A DNA stretch of 64,000 bases from JAGVSR01 sp963778225 (lineage in GTDB: Bacteria > Pseudomonadota > Alphaproteobacteria > Rhizobiales > Hyphomicrobiaceae), in NCBI GenBank assembly GCA_963778225.1, contig CAVZTR010000004.1:186001-250000 (forward strand), written 5' to 3'. Positions 8,480 to 17,763 of the stretch are shown here, piece by piece. The first letter of the stretch is position 1. Each line of letters opens with the position of its first letter. The notes below the pieces were generated by a model, which worked only from the letters and a program-made list of their open reading frames with translations, made no database searches and was not told where the DNA came from. Position numbers and translations under genes: made by a program.

Positions 8480-9484
8480 ATGCGCCGCGCCTTCTTGTTT
8501 CTCATCGCGGCGACTTTGGGGAGCGCCTCTTGCATTGCAGAGACGAGTTCCGCACCGATCGTCATAAAATTCAGTCATGTGGCGGCACCACAAGCGCACA
8601 AGAGCAAGGGTGCCGAACGGTTCAAAGCGCTCGCGGAAGAGTATACGAACGGGCGCGTGCGCATCGAACTCTTCCCGAATTCACAGCTGTACAAGGACAA
8701 GGAAGAGCTGGAGGCCTTGCAGCTCGGCGCCGTCGAGATGCTGGCGCCGTCGTTATCGAAGTTCGGGCCGCTCGGGATCAAGGCTTTCGAAGTGTTCGAT
8801 ATCCCGTATCTCTTCCGGAATACCGCAGAACTTGCACGGATAACTGAGGGGCCGATCGGGGCCGAGATCCTCCAGCAGCTTGAGGCAAAGGGCATTGTGG
8901 GTCTGGGCTACTGGAACAACGGCTTCAAGAGCCTCTCGGCCAATACACCGCTGCGGCAGCCGGATGATCTGCTCGGACTCAAGGTGCGCATTCAGTCGTC
9001 GCGCGTCATCGAAGAGCAGATGACGGCGCTCGGCGCGCTGCCGCAGGTGCTGGCGTTCTCAGAGGCGTATCAGGCGCTGTCATCCGGTGTGGTGGATGGG
9101 ACGGAGAATCCGCCTTCCAATTTTTACAATCAGAAGATGTTCGAGGTGCAGCGACATGCGACGCTCACCAATCATGGTTTTCTTGGATACGCGCTCATCG
9201 TAAATCGCGATTTCTGGAAACGCCTGCCGCTGGATATCCGCCAAGCAATCGAGCGCGCTGTGCGCGAGGCAACGCCGTTCGCCAATGCCGAAGCCGAAAA
9301 GGAAAACAACGAAGCGCTCGCTGCGATGATTAAGAGCGGGAAAACTGCCTTTCATGAGCCTAGTGCCGAAGAACTTGCGGCTTGGGAGGCCGCCCTGCTT
9401 CCTGTGCGTGCGCGCATGGCTGACCGGATTGGCGTCGATCTGCTCCGCCGCATCGAAGCCGAGCTGGCGAGGCCCAAGTCATGA
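8480..9484 (+). CDS. dctP: TRAP transporter periplasmic solute-binding protein
   Basis: A 334-residue DctP-family protein. It opens with an N-terminal Sec signal (MRRAFLFLIAATLGSASCIA). Mature-protein features include FSHVAAPQAHKSKGAERF, RVRIELFPNSQLYKDKEE, the conserved arginine region LKVRIQSSRV, and GVVDGTENPPSNFYNQKMFE. It captures a carboxylate ligand in the periplasm and delivers it to DctQM. The ligand cannot be read from sequence; C4-dicarboxylates are the usual guess. Its stop overlaps the dctQ start (ATGA), showing translational coupling. It is the first gene of dctPQM. Confidence 0.93.
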   Translation: MRRAFLFLIAATLGSASCIAETSSAPIVIKFSHVAAPQAHKSKGAERFKALAEEYTNGRVRIELFPNSQLYKDKEELEALQLGAVEMLAPSLSKFGPLGIKAFEVFDIPYLFRNTAELARITEGPIGAEILQQLEAKGIVGLGYWNNGFKSLSANTPLRQPDDLLGLKVRIQSSRVIEEQMTALGALPQVLAFSEAYQALSSGVVDGTENPPSNFYNQKMFEVQRHATLTNHGFLGYALIVNRDFWKRLPLDIRQAIERAVREATPFANAEAEKENNEALAAMIKSGKTAFHEPSAEELAAWEAALLPVRARMADRIGVDLLRRIEAELARPKS

Positions 9485-10101
9485 CATCGGGACCCGGCCT
9501 GCGCTGGCTCGATCGGCTGGAGGAAAACCTCATCGCGACGCTCATGGGCCTTGCGACCCTGGTGATCTTCATCGCCGTGGTGCATCGCTACTCGCTGTCG
9601 CATTTGGGTGGCTTGGTCGTCTGGGCGCGCGATGCCGGTTATCCGGGGCTGTCTGAGACGTTGCGTTCGATCTACTTCTGGCTTCTTTCGATCCGGCTCA
9701 CGTGGGCGCAGGAGCTGTGCATTTATCTTTTCGTCTGGATGGCCAAATTCGGCGCAGCTTATGGCGTGCGCACCGGCATCCACGTCGGCGTCGACATTCT
9801 TGTCAACCAGCTGAGGCCGGAGTGGCGGCACCGGCTTGTTTTGTTCGGGCTGTTTTGTGGAGCTGTTTTCACGGCATTCGTCGGGTGGCTCGGCGCGCGT
9901 CTCGTTGCGCACTTGTTTCATTCGGGACAGGTTTCTGCGGTTCTCGAAGCGCCGATGTGGTTCGTTTATCTGTGCCTGCCCCTTGGCTCCTTTCTCATGA
10001 GCTTCCGATTTCTACAGGTCGCCGCGCACTTTTCCAAAACGGGTGAGTTACCGCATCACGATCCAGCGAGCGAAGTCATGACTGATGAGGTTCGTTCGTG
10101 A
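9481..10101 (+). CDS. dctQ: TRAP transporter small permease
   Basis: A 206-residue inner-membrane protein with four hydrophobic segments, the DctQ pattern. WAQELCIYLFVWMAKFGAAY followed by GVRTGIHVGVD is the family signature. It has a somewhat long loop between the first and second segments (about residues 42-75). It pairs with DctM to form the permease. It overlaps dctP at its start and dctM at its end by four bases each, so the three genes are translationally coupled. Confidence 0.92.
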   Translation: MTSGPGLRWLDRLEENLIATLMGLATLVIFIAVVHRYSLSHLGGLVVWARDAGYPGLSETLRSIYFWLLSIRLTWAQELCIYLFVWMAKFGAAYGVRTGIHVGVDILVNQLRPEWRHRLVLFGLFCGAVFTAFVGWLGARLVAHLFHSGQVSAVLEAPMWFVYLCLPLGSFLMSFRFLQVAAHFSKTGELPHHDPASEVMTDEVRS

Positions 10102-11423
10102 CCTCACTCCTGATCTTCGGCTTGCTCGTCGCGCTGCTGCTCACCGGAACGCCCGTTTCTATCGCGCTTGGCCTGACGGTGCTGACGGTGCTGTTCACGC
10201 TTACCGAGGTTCCCCTCGATGCCGTGGCGCTGAAACTCTTCACCGGCATGGAAAAGTTCGAGATCATGGCGGTGCCGTTTTTCATCCTCGCGGGCGCGTT
10301 TCTCACGCACGGAGGCGTGGCCAAGCGGATGATCCGATTTGCGACCGCGATGACGGGGCATTGGGCTGGCGGGCTCGGCATCTCATCGGTTCTTGCATGT
10401 GCGATCTTTGCGGCCGTGTCCGGTTCGTCTCCCGCGACCGTCATCGCCATCGGCTCGATCCTCGTGCCCGCCATGGTGGCGCAAGGCTACCCCCCGCGAT
10501 TTGGCGCCGGCGTGATCGCGTCGTCGGGGACCCTCGGCATTCTCATTCCGCCGTCGATCGTGATGGTGCTCTACGCTCTTGCTACAGCCGGCATGAGCGC
10601 CAAGGGGCCCAACGGCGAGCGCGTTTCTGCGGCATCCGTCGATGATCTGTTCATGGCCGGCGTTGTGCCGGGTTTGATGCTGGCCATCGTGCTGGGCTCG
10701 GTCACGTGGTGGATCGCCAAGAAGGAGGGTTACCCGCGCGCCGCGCGCGCAACATGGAGCGAAGCCTTCGACGCATTCGTCGACTGTATCTGGGGCCTGG
10801 CGTTGATCGCCGTCGTGCTGGGTGGGATCTATGGCGGATTGGTCACACCGACGGAGGCGGCAGCCCTGAGCGCGGTCTACGCGTTTGTCGTCGCGAAGTT
10901 CATCTATCGCGATATCGGCTGGGATGACGTTCCGAAGGTGCTGCTATCGGCTGCGAATATGAGCGCCATGCTGCTCTACATCATCACGAACGCGATGCTG
11001 TTTTCGTTCCTCCTCACCTACGAGCAAATACCTCAGGCCACTGCCGACTGGATCGTTGCCCAAGGCTTCAACTGGATCACGTTCCTGATCGTCGTGAACA
11101 TTCTTCTGCTCGTGGCGGGCACCTTCATGGAGCCCGCGTCGATCATCCTCATCATGGCGCCGATACTGTTTCCGGTGGCGGCCAAGTTGGGGATTGATCC
11201 CGTGCACTTCGGGATCATCATGGTCGTCAACATGGAGATCGGGATGATCACGCCGCCGCTGGGACTCAATTTGTATGTGACCAGCGGCATCGCCAAGCTC
11301 GGCATGACAGAGACGTCACGCGCGGTTCTGCCGTGGCTCCTGTCGATGCTGGCGTTTCTTGTTCTCGTGACCTACTGGCCCGGGCTGTCGCTGACACTGC
11401 CGCGGATACTCGGACTCATGTGA
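10098..11423 (+). CDS. dctM: TRAP transporter large permease
   Basis: A 441-residue polytopic DctM-family permease, the ion-coupled transport subunit. It begins at a GTG that overlaps the dctQ stop. Recognisable segments are FFILAGAFLTHGGVAKRMI, AVSGSSPATVIAIGSI, GTLGILIPPSIVMVLYA and the repeat-like GMITPPLGLNLYVTSGI near the C-terminus. The length matches the family. It completes a sodium-driven TRAP system with the upstream dctP and dctQ. It is convergent with ppc, separated by 88 bases holding a hairpin terminator. Confidence 0.94.
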   Translation: MTSLLIFGLLVALLLTGTPVSIALGLTVLTVLFTLTEVPLDAVALKLFTGMEKFEIMAVPFFILAGAFLTHGGVAKRMIRFATAMTGHWAGGLGISSVLACAIFAAVSGSSPATVIAIGSILVPAMVAQGYPPRFGAGVIASSGTLGILIPPSIVMVLYALATAGMSAKGPNGERVSAASVDDLFMAGVVPGLMLAIVLGSVTWWIAKKEGYPRAARATWSEAFDAFVDCIWGLALIAVVLGGIYGGLVTPTEAAALSAVYAFVVAKFIYRDIGWDDVPKVLLSAANMSAMLLYIITNAMLFSFLLTYEQIPQATADWIVAQGFNWITFLIVVNILLLVAGTFMEPASIILIMAPILFPVAAKLGIDPVHFGIIMVVNMEIGMITPPLGLNLYVTSGIAKLGMTETSRAVLPWLLSMLAFLVLVTYWPGLSLTLPRILGLM

Positions 11424-11448
11424 TCTGCGACCACCACTCGATGATGGA

Positions 11449-11475
11449 AAAGCGAAGGGGCGCCAACGGCGCCCC
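11449..11475 (-). terminator. Rho-independent terminator downstream of ppc
   Basis: A perfect eight-pair stem, GGGGCGCC/GGCGCCCC with an AAC loop (11457-11475), is followed on the minus strand by a T-rich run (TTCGCTTTT). The orientation fits the end of the serine-cycle operon. On the plus strand the downstream bases are GC-rich, so it would not be a canonical terminator for dctM. A second hairpin, GAGCGG/CCGCTC (11477-11492), sits beside it. Confidence 0.75.
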
Positions 11476-11511
11476 CGAGCGGACGGCCGCTCTTCCCCAG
11501 AAAGTCATTCC

Positions 11512-14371
11512 TCAGCCAAAGGCGCCGAAGTGGTGCGAGATGCCGGTGCCAATTTCGCGGATGGCCTCGTAGGCCTGCTCCATCGGCTCCAGAATTTCTG
11601 TTTCGATGCGGCCGTAGTCGTCGATGCCCTTCGGCAGATACGTTGCCGTTTCGCGGAAGGCTGTCGTCTCCTCGGCCGTCCCCGTGCGCTTGGGGAACGC
11701 CTGTCGCATCACGTTGATGACCTCGGGAACCTCGAGTGTCAATGCCGAAGCGACGATTTGGGCGTGGCTGACGTCCCGGGTCGTGAAGCGCGGTAGCTGG
11801 CCGGCCAGGATGAATACCCGCATAATCAGGGCTAGGCGAATGGCCTGTAGCAGGTCGAGTTCCAGGCGGTTTTCGTCGGGGATCTTGCCGCCGTCGATGC
11901 CGATGTCTTCCAGCAGCGTGTGCAGGTCGATGGCGTCGAGGCGGAGTTCGTGGACGAGGCCGTTGATCGCGGAATTGCGCTCGTCATCCAGCAAGAAGGT
12001 GGACAGGTTCTTGAACGCGCCGGTGAGATGCGGCTCGCGACCCCAGGACGCCCGCATAGCCCAGAACCCCGGGTCGAACACGGTTGCGTTTGCGCCCATG
12101 GCGTTCAGGCTTGAAAGCTGCTTGCCGCGGGCCACCATCTCAATCAGAGGCCGCAAGCGAGCAGACGATTTGGAGACTTCCACGAAGCGCTCACGTTCGG
12201 AGCCGACGGCGGCGCCGAGGCCCGCCACCACATTCGCGATGTAGCCGAACTGCTGGAGGATGGCGTTATTGGGAATGGCGCGCATCCGTGCCGGATCGCC
12301 ACGATCGGCGGTGGACGCGCCTTCCATCTGGCGCTTCACGGGACGCGACCCGGTCTTGAAGAGCAAGTTCGGTCCGAAGGCGCCGAGCACGGCGCGGTAG
12401 CCGGGGTGAGCAAAGAGGTCCTGCTGATAGGCCCGCAAGCGGAGCAGGAAGTCGAGCGCAAGATTGGTATCGTCGTAGAACTCGTCCTCTATCGGTGCCG
12501 GCGTTTCACCGTCCTCAATGACGGTCGCGAGCGCACGCATGGCGAGCGGCTTGGTCGCGAAGTAGAGGTAGCCGTCGCCGCCTTGCCAGCTGGTCTCGTG
12601 TTTGAGAGGAATTCCCGCATCCGCAAATCGCCGGCGGGCGTTCGGCGAAAAGACGTACTGCAAGCGCGACGACATGTGGCCGGGGTGCGTACCACGGCCC
12701 ATGGATTCGCCGTGCGTCGAATAAATCAGCAGTTCCGCGCCATCAAGCTCCTTCGCATCGAGAACTTCGGCGAGACCCTGATGAAGACGCTCGATGGAAA
12801 GCGTCGCCGCGATCTGGCCGATGAAGCGGCCCGCATCGGAAAAGCCGGTCTGGATGCAGATGCGCTTGCGGCCACGGACATAGTTTTTGTAGGCCTCTTC
12901 TTCGAGCAGAGCGCTCGATCAAGCGAGCGCCGGTTTCGAGAGCGGCTGGCGTTTCGAAGAGCGGCGAGATGTCGACGACGTGCTCGATGCCAAAGAGCTT
13001 GGCGAAGAAGAGCGCGATCAGCATCGTCGCCGGGCTTTCGCATTCGGCGATGAGGTAGCGGATCGGCGTGTCACGATCGACGTGCTTGTGGAACTGTGCG
13101 GCGAGCGCGAATTGACGAATAGCGGTGGCGGTCTCGAGGTCGAGTGTCTCGAAGTTGACTGTCTCCTTGCCGGCGGTGCGGATCATTTCCACGATGCGGG
13201 CAAGCGCTTGGCGTTCGGTGAGATCGCGGGTCCAGGGTTCGTGCACAAATGCGCGGAAGGCATTGTTCAACTGCACGGCGTTGACGCGCAGATGAATGTG
13301 CGACGTGCCCATGCCCGTCTGGTCGAAGAGGCTCGATAGCGCGGCGAGTTCACGCTTCGATTGCGGTTGCGGAACGGCATCAATGAGCTGGTCGATGAGG
13401 GCCAGAACCGGGGCGGGAGACGTGAGATTGTAGGCGTCGGCCTCGGTGATGATGTTGGCGGCGTCAGACAGCCTGTTTTTGCCGTTGATGGCGGCGTTCA
13501 GACTGTCGAGCTGCTTTTGAGCCGAGGCGATCGCGAGATCCAACTTGGCGACGATCTGGCGAGCAATGCGCTGCGCTTCGACGTCGTCGGTCAGGCGGTG
13601 CTTCAAGACAATAAAGCGCGTGCGGATATCATGGAGGGCCGCAACCTTTTCCTGCAGCTTGAGGACGAAGGAGTGGGTCCACTTGATGTCGGTGCGGCCG
13701 TCGAGATCGTAGCCGACCCAAGACGCGATCGTCGCAATCTTCGGCCGGAACTTGTAAGCGCGTTCTCCGAATCCGGCGGCGGCGACGGAGTAGAAGCCAT
13801 TCAGCAGTTCTTCGAAGGCATCGCGGAGATTGTGGATGCAGACCTGAACGGCCTTGTGCTCGTAGTCGAGCGTAATCGGGCTGTCAGGGCGGTGCGGAAG
13901 ACCGATGACCGGATCGCCTTTGACTTCGCCGGACGCAATTTCGACCATTCGACGGCTTAGCGCTTCCGACAGGCCGAAGGTGGGATGTGCGGTGAACACG
14001 ATGCCATTGCGCGCACGGCCCCAGCGTTCCTGGAATGCGGCGAAAGCCTTGTCGGCGTCGGGATCGTTGCCGACGGTCTTGGCGACGAAGTTGGAGAACT
14101 CGCGGATCGTCGTCTGATTATCGACGTAGCCGATCTGTTCGCGCAAGCGTTCGGCGCGGCGGACACAGGCGCGGTCCATCAAGCGGCCGGCGAGCGCCTT
14201 CAGATCTTCGAAGTTGATCTTGCCAGACTCGAGGCTGCGCGAGAGATAGAAGCCGATGTTGACGATCGGGTTGAGGCCCGGCGCGTCGGGGATTTGAGCC
14301 CGCATCGCCTTCAGTTCATCACGCAGCTTGAACTCGTCGAGAACCGAGATCTGCGGATTGATGGTATCCAC
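11512..14371 (-). pseudogene. ppc: Phosphoenolpyruvate carboxylase, frame interrupted by one base
   Basis: Two adjoining frames together encode a full PEP carboxylase of the divergent serine-cycle type. The 5' part (14371 to about 12910) includes FTAHPTFGLSEALSRRM (catalytic His), DQTGMGTSHIHLRVN and ISPLFETPAALETGARLIE. The 3' part resumes with LLEEEAYKNYVRGRKR, then IQTGFSDAGRF, STHGESMGRGTHPGH and the C-terminal FGAFG. The switch lies around 12902-12918, and removing one base there restores continuity (about 952 residues). The upstream frame would otherwise stop at 12743, and the downstream frame has a TGA at 12919-12921. The start is GTG 14371, with GGAGGA seven bases upstream. The enzyme carboxylates PEP to oxaloacetate. 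This is either a sequencing error or a real inactivating mutation. Confidence 0.88.
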
Positions 14372-14378
14372 GCGGCAT

Positions 14379-14384
14379 TCCTCC
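14379..14384 (-). promoter_or_regulatory. Ribosome-binding site fixing the ppc start
   Basis: The minus strand reads GGAGGA seven bases before GTG 14371. This is the best Shine-Dalgarno match in the region. It argues against the ATG at 14509 or 14410, which would add 46 or 13 residues that do not resemble the family. Confidence 0.7.
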
Positions 14385-14548
14385 AGAAGGGGACGGGCCT
14401 GATCAGGCATCGACGCCAAGGGTAAAGTCACCACCCCGGAACCGGCAAGATCTCGGACGGCCCGTGGCCCGGATGCTTGCTCATTGTTATGGGCCGTCCG
14501 CAGTTGCAATCAAATGCGGACGGCAATCAGCTTTACAGCGCTAGCTTA

Positions 14549-15445
14549 TCAGGCAGCCTTGCGGGCCTGTAGAACCTTGGCGATCGTGGCGCCCATCTCG
14601 GACGGCGTCGGTGCGATGGTGATGCCGCAGCTCTGCAGGATGTCCACCTTCTCCGCAGCCGATTCGCCAAAAGCTGAGACGATGGCGCCTGCGTGGCCCA
14701 TCCGGCGACCCTTCGGCGCCGAAAGTCCTGCAATGTAGGCGACGACCGGCTTCTTCATGTTGGCCTTTGCCCACTGACCGGCTTCGGCTTCCTGCGGTCC
14801 ACCAATTTCGCCGATCATGAGCACGGCATCTGTTTCGGGATCATTCTCGAAGTGCTCGAGAATGTCGCGATGCGAGGAGCCGTTGATCGGGTCGCCGCCG
14901 ATGCCGACCGAGGTCGAGACGCCGATGCCGAGATCCTTGAGCTGGGCGGCGGCTTCGTAGCCAAGCGTGCCCGAGCGGCCGACAATACCGACGCGGCCGG
15001 GCATGTAGATGTGGCCGGGCATGATGCCGAGCATGGCCCTACCGGGCGAGATCGTGCCGGCGCAGTTGGGGCCGGTCAGGATCATGCGCTGCTCTTTTTT
15101 GTAGCGACGCATGTAGCGCTTCACGCGGATCATATCTTGCGCCGGGATGCCGTCGGTGATGCAGACGCAGTATTTGATGCCGGCGTCGGCCGCTTCCATG
15201 ATCGCGTCAGCCGCAAACGGAGGCGGCACGAAGACGATGGACGCTTCCGCGCCGGTTTCCTGTACCGCGCCTTTGACGGTGTTGAACACAGGACGGCCCA
15301 GATGCGTGGAGCCGCCTTTACCGGGGGTAACGCCGCCAACCACGTTGGAGCCGTAGTCGATCATTTCCTGCGCGTGAAACGTGCCGATGCGTCCGGTGAA
15401 GCCCTGGATCAGGATCGGGGTGTTCTCGTTGATGAAGATCGCCAT
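14549..15445 (-). CDS. mtkB: Malate-CoA ligase (malate thiokinase) alpha subunit
   Basis: A 298-residue protein of the succinyl-CoA synthetase alpha family: MAIFINENTPILIQGFTGR at the start (CoA-binding Rossmann part), VTPGKGGSTHLGRPVFN, GPNCAGTISPG and the phosphohistidine loop GRRMGHAGAIVS. Its position between mtkA and ppc in a serine-cycle operon identifies it as malate thiokinase rather than the TCA enzyme. With MtkA it makes malyl-CoA from malate, CoA and ATP. The start is 20 bases after mtkA, with an AAGGAG-like site. Succinyl-CoA synthetase remains the alternative on sequence alone. Confidence 0.9.
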   Translation of the reverse strand: MAIFINENTPILIQGFTGRIGTFHAQEMIDYGSNVVGGVTPGKGGSTHLGRPVFNTVKGAVQETGAEASIVFVPPPFAADAIMEAADAGIKYCVCITDGIPAQDMIRVKRYMRRYKKEQRMILTGPNCAGTISPGRAMLGIMPGHIYMPGRVGIVGRSGTLGYEAAAQLKDLGIGVSTSVGIGGDPINGSSHRDILEHFENDPETDAVLMIGEIGGPQEAEAGQWAKANMKKPVVAYIAGLSAPKGRRMGHAGAIVSAFGESAAEKVDILQSCGITIAPTPSEMGATIAKVLQARKAA

Positions 15446-15465
15446 GAGACCTACTCCTTATCCCC

Positions 15466-16635
15466 TCAAGCCGCGGACTTGACGGCGGCGACGGCTTTCG
15501 CCGCTGCATCCGCCAACGACTCGGCGCTGATGACCGTGAGGCCGCTCGTATCGATGATGCGACGGCCCTCCTCGACGTTCGTACCGGCGAGGCGAACGAC
15601 AATCGGCATCTTGATTTCGAGTTCCTTGACCGCGTCGACGACACCTTTTGCAACCCAGTCGCAGCGGTTGATGCCAGCGAAGACGTTGACCAGGATCGCC
15701 TTCACGTTCTTGTCACGCAGGACAGCTTTGAACGACTTCGTCACGCGTTCGGGGCTTGCGCCACCGCCGATGTCGAGGAAGTTCGCAGGTTCGCCGCCGG
15801 CCAACTTGATCATGTCGAGCGTGGCCATCGCGAGGCCGGCGCCGTTGACGATGCAGCCGATGTCGCCATCGAGTCCAACGTAGGCGAGGCCGCGGTCGGA
15901 CGCGTAGGTTTCACGCGGGTCTTCCTGGCTCTTGTCGCGCAACTCCGCGATCTGCGGACGGCGGAAGAGGGCGTTCTCGTCGAAGCTCATCTTGGCATCG
16001 AGCGCGACGACATTCTTCTGTTTGGTGAGGACCAGCGGATTGATCTCGACCATAGTCGCGTCGAGGTCACGGAAGGCGCGGTAGGCACCGAGAATCGTGC
16101 GCTCCATCTTGGCGATCAGGTCGGGTTCGATGCCAAGACCGAACGCGACTTCACGGGCCTGGAAGCCTTGCATTCCGACCGCGGGGTCGACCTGCACCTT
16201 GATGAGCGTGTCGGGGCGGCTGTGGGAAATCTCTTCGATATCCATGCCGCCCGCCGCCGAAGCGACAACCACGATGCGTTCCGCCGCGCGGTCCATGACG
16301 AAGGAGAGATAGATCTCTTTGTCGATGTCGGTCGCTTCTTCGATGTAAAGGCGCGAAACGAGCTTGCCGGTGGGGCCCGTCTGCACCGTTACGAGGCGCT
16401 TGCCGAGGAGCGATTCAGCTGCTTCCTCGATTTCGTTGTCCGAACGGCAGAGTTTGATGCCGCCGGCCTTACCGCGGGCACCGGAATGGATCTGCGCTTT
16501 TACCGCCCACTTCGAGCCGCCAATCTCGTTTGCACGATAGACGGCTTGTTCGGGGCTGTAGGCGAGGCCGCCACGGGGGACGGCCACGCCGAACCTGGAG
16601 AGCAGTTCCTTGGCCTGGTATTCGTGAATGTCCAT
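15466..16635 (-). CDS. mtkA: Malate-CoA ligase (malate thiokinase) beta subunit
   Basis: A 389-residue ATP-grasp subunit of the succinyl-CoA synthetase beta family: MDIHEYQAKELLSRFGV at the start, VKAQIHSGARGKAGGIKLC (nucleotide-binding region), DATMVEINPLVLT (metal-binding) and GFLDIGGGAS-like NFLDIGGGASPERV with the phosphate-binding loop near residue 270. In this operon it is the malate-specific homologue that acts with MtkB. AGGAGGT lies just upstream of the ATG. The mcl stop is 41 bases upstream. Substrate assignment rests on operon context. Confidence 0.9.
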   Translation of the reverse strand: MDIHEYQAKELLSRFGVAVPRGGLAYSPEQAVYRANEIGGSKWAVKAQIHSGARGKAGGIKLCRSDNEIEEAAESLLGKRLVTVQTGPTGKLVSRLYIEEATDIDKEIYLSFVMDRAAERIVVVASAAGGMDIEEISHSRPDTLIKVQVDPAVGMQGFQAREVAFGLGIEPDLIAKMERTILGAYRAFRDLDATMVEINPLVLTKQKNVVALDAKMSFDENALFRRPQIAELRDKSQEDPRETYASDRGLAYVGLDGDIGCIVNGAGLAMATLDMIKLAGGEPANFLDIGGGASPERVTKSFKAVLRDKNVKAILVNVFAGINRCDWVAKGVVDAVKELEIKMPIVVRLAGTNVEEGRRIIDTSGLTVISAESLADAAAKAVAAVKSAA

Positions 16636-16676
16636 TTTTTCGGACCTCCTGGATCGAATTCAGCCGTTCGTCGCGA

Positions 16677-17624
16677 TTACTTTGCTGCGCTTGCAGCGAT
16701 CTTGTCGGCGACGACGAGAATGTTCGTTGCCATCTTCTCAGAGGCGGCGTCGATCATCTTGCCGTCAAGAGAGGCAGCGCCCTTACCCTGGGCTTCAGCT
16801 TCCTTGAGCGCGGCAATGATGCGCTTGGCCTTTTCGACTTCGGCAGCCGTCGGCGAGAACACGGCGTTGGCAAGTTCGATCTGCGTGGGGTGGATCGCCC
16901 ACTTGCCTTCGACGCCGAGAGCGGCGGCGCGCTTGGCACCGGCCGTGTAACCGGCGGGATCGGAGAAGTCGCCGAACGGGCCGTCGATCGGACGCAGACC
17001 GTAAGCGCGGCAAGCAACCGTCATGCGCGAGATCGCGAAATGCCACTGGTCGCCGGGATAGTCGGGGTTCAGACCGCCGATGACGACGGTGCGGGCCTTG
17101 TTGAAGGCTGCGTAGTCGGCGACGCCGAAGTGCATGGCTTCGAGGCGGCTATTGGCCGAAGCGATGGCTTCGACGTTGGCCATGCCAAGCGGGGTTTCGA
17201 TGAGGGCTTCAGTGCCGATCTTGTGGGGAAGCTTCTTGGCTTCCTCGATCTGGCTGACAATCGTTTCGATCGCGTAGACGTCGGCGGCAACGCCGACCTT
17301 CGGGATCAGAATGGTGTCGAGCTTGGCGCCGGCCTGCTCGACGATGTCGACGACGTCGCGATAGCAGTAATGCGTGTCGAGGCCGTTGATGCGGACGGAG
17401 ACCGTTTTGCCATGGCCCTTCCAGTCAAGGTCGTTGAGGGCCTGGATGATGTTCTTGCGGGCCTGCTCCTTGTCCGGCGGAGCGACGGCATCTTCGCAGT
17501 CAAGGAAAACGTAGTCGGCGGCGCTGACGAGCGCCTTCTCGATCATGGTCGGGTTGGAGCCAGGCACGGCGAGCTCAGAGCGCTGCAGGCGCTGCTTCTT
17601 GAGCGGATAGAGGGTAAAGCTCAT
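16677..17624 (-). CDS. mcl: Malyl-CoA lyase
   Basis: A 315-residue HpcH/HpaI-fold lyase of the CitE-like group: SELAVPGSNPTMIEKA, VFLDCEDAVAPPDKEQAR (metal and substrate site), TVSVRINGLDTHYCYRDVVD, ALIETPLGMANVEAIA and KWAIHPTQIELAN. The enzyme splits malyl-CoA to acetyl-CoA and glyoxylate, closing the serine cycle. I chose ATG 17624 with AAGGAA upstream; an in-frame start at 17744 adds 40 unrelated residues. It lies between sgaA and mtkA on the same strand, exactly where its product glyoxylate links to SgaA and its substrate to MtkAB. Confidence 0.93.
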   Translation of the reverse strand: MSFTLYPLKKQRLQRSELAVPGSNPTMIEKALVSAADYVFLDCEDAVAPPDKEQARKNIIQALNDLDWKGHGKTVSVRINGLDTHYCYRDVVDIVEQAGAKLDTILIPKVGVAADVYAIETIVSQIEEAKKLPHKIGTEALIETPLGMANVEAIASANSRLEAMHFGVADYAAFNKARTVVIGGLNPDYPGDQWHFAISRMTVACRAYGLRPIDGPFGDFSDPAGYTAGAKRAAALGVEGKWAIHPTQIELANAVFSPTAAEVEKAKRIIAALKEAEAQGKGAASLDGKMIDAASEKMATNILVVADKIAASAAK

Positions 17625-17763
17625 CGGACGTTTCCTTGTTGTCTTGCGAAGTTTCGAACGGTCACGAGGCGAGCCCCATGACTCGATCCCGGTGGACCGG
17701 GTCGTTGGGGCAGCCTCAACTAGAAGATCGGCGGCGCCCTTCACAGGACGCCGCCGGTATCAA

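Noticed and set aside
12743..12925. Programmed frameshift in ppc
   Set aside because: I saw no slippery heptamer or downstream stimulatory hairpin, and PEP carboxylase is not known to use frameshifting. A sequence error or mutation is simpler.
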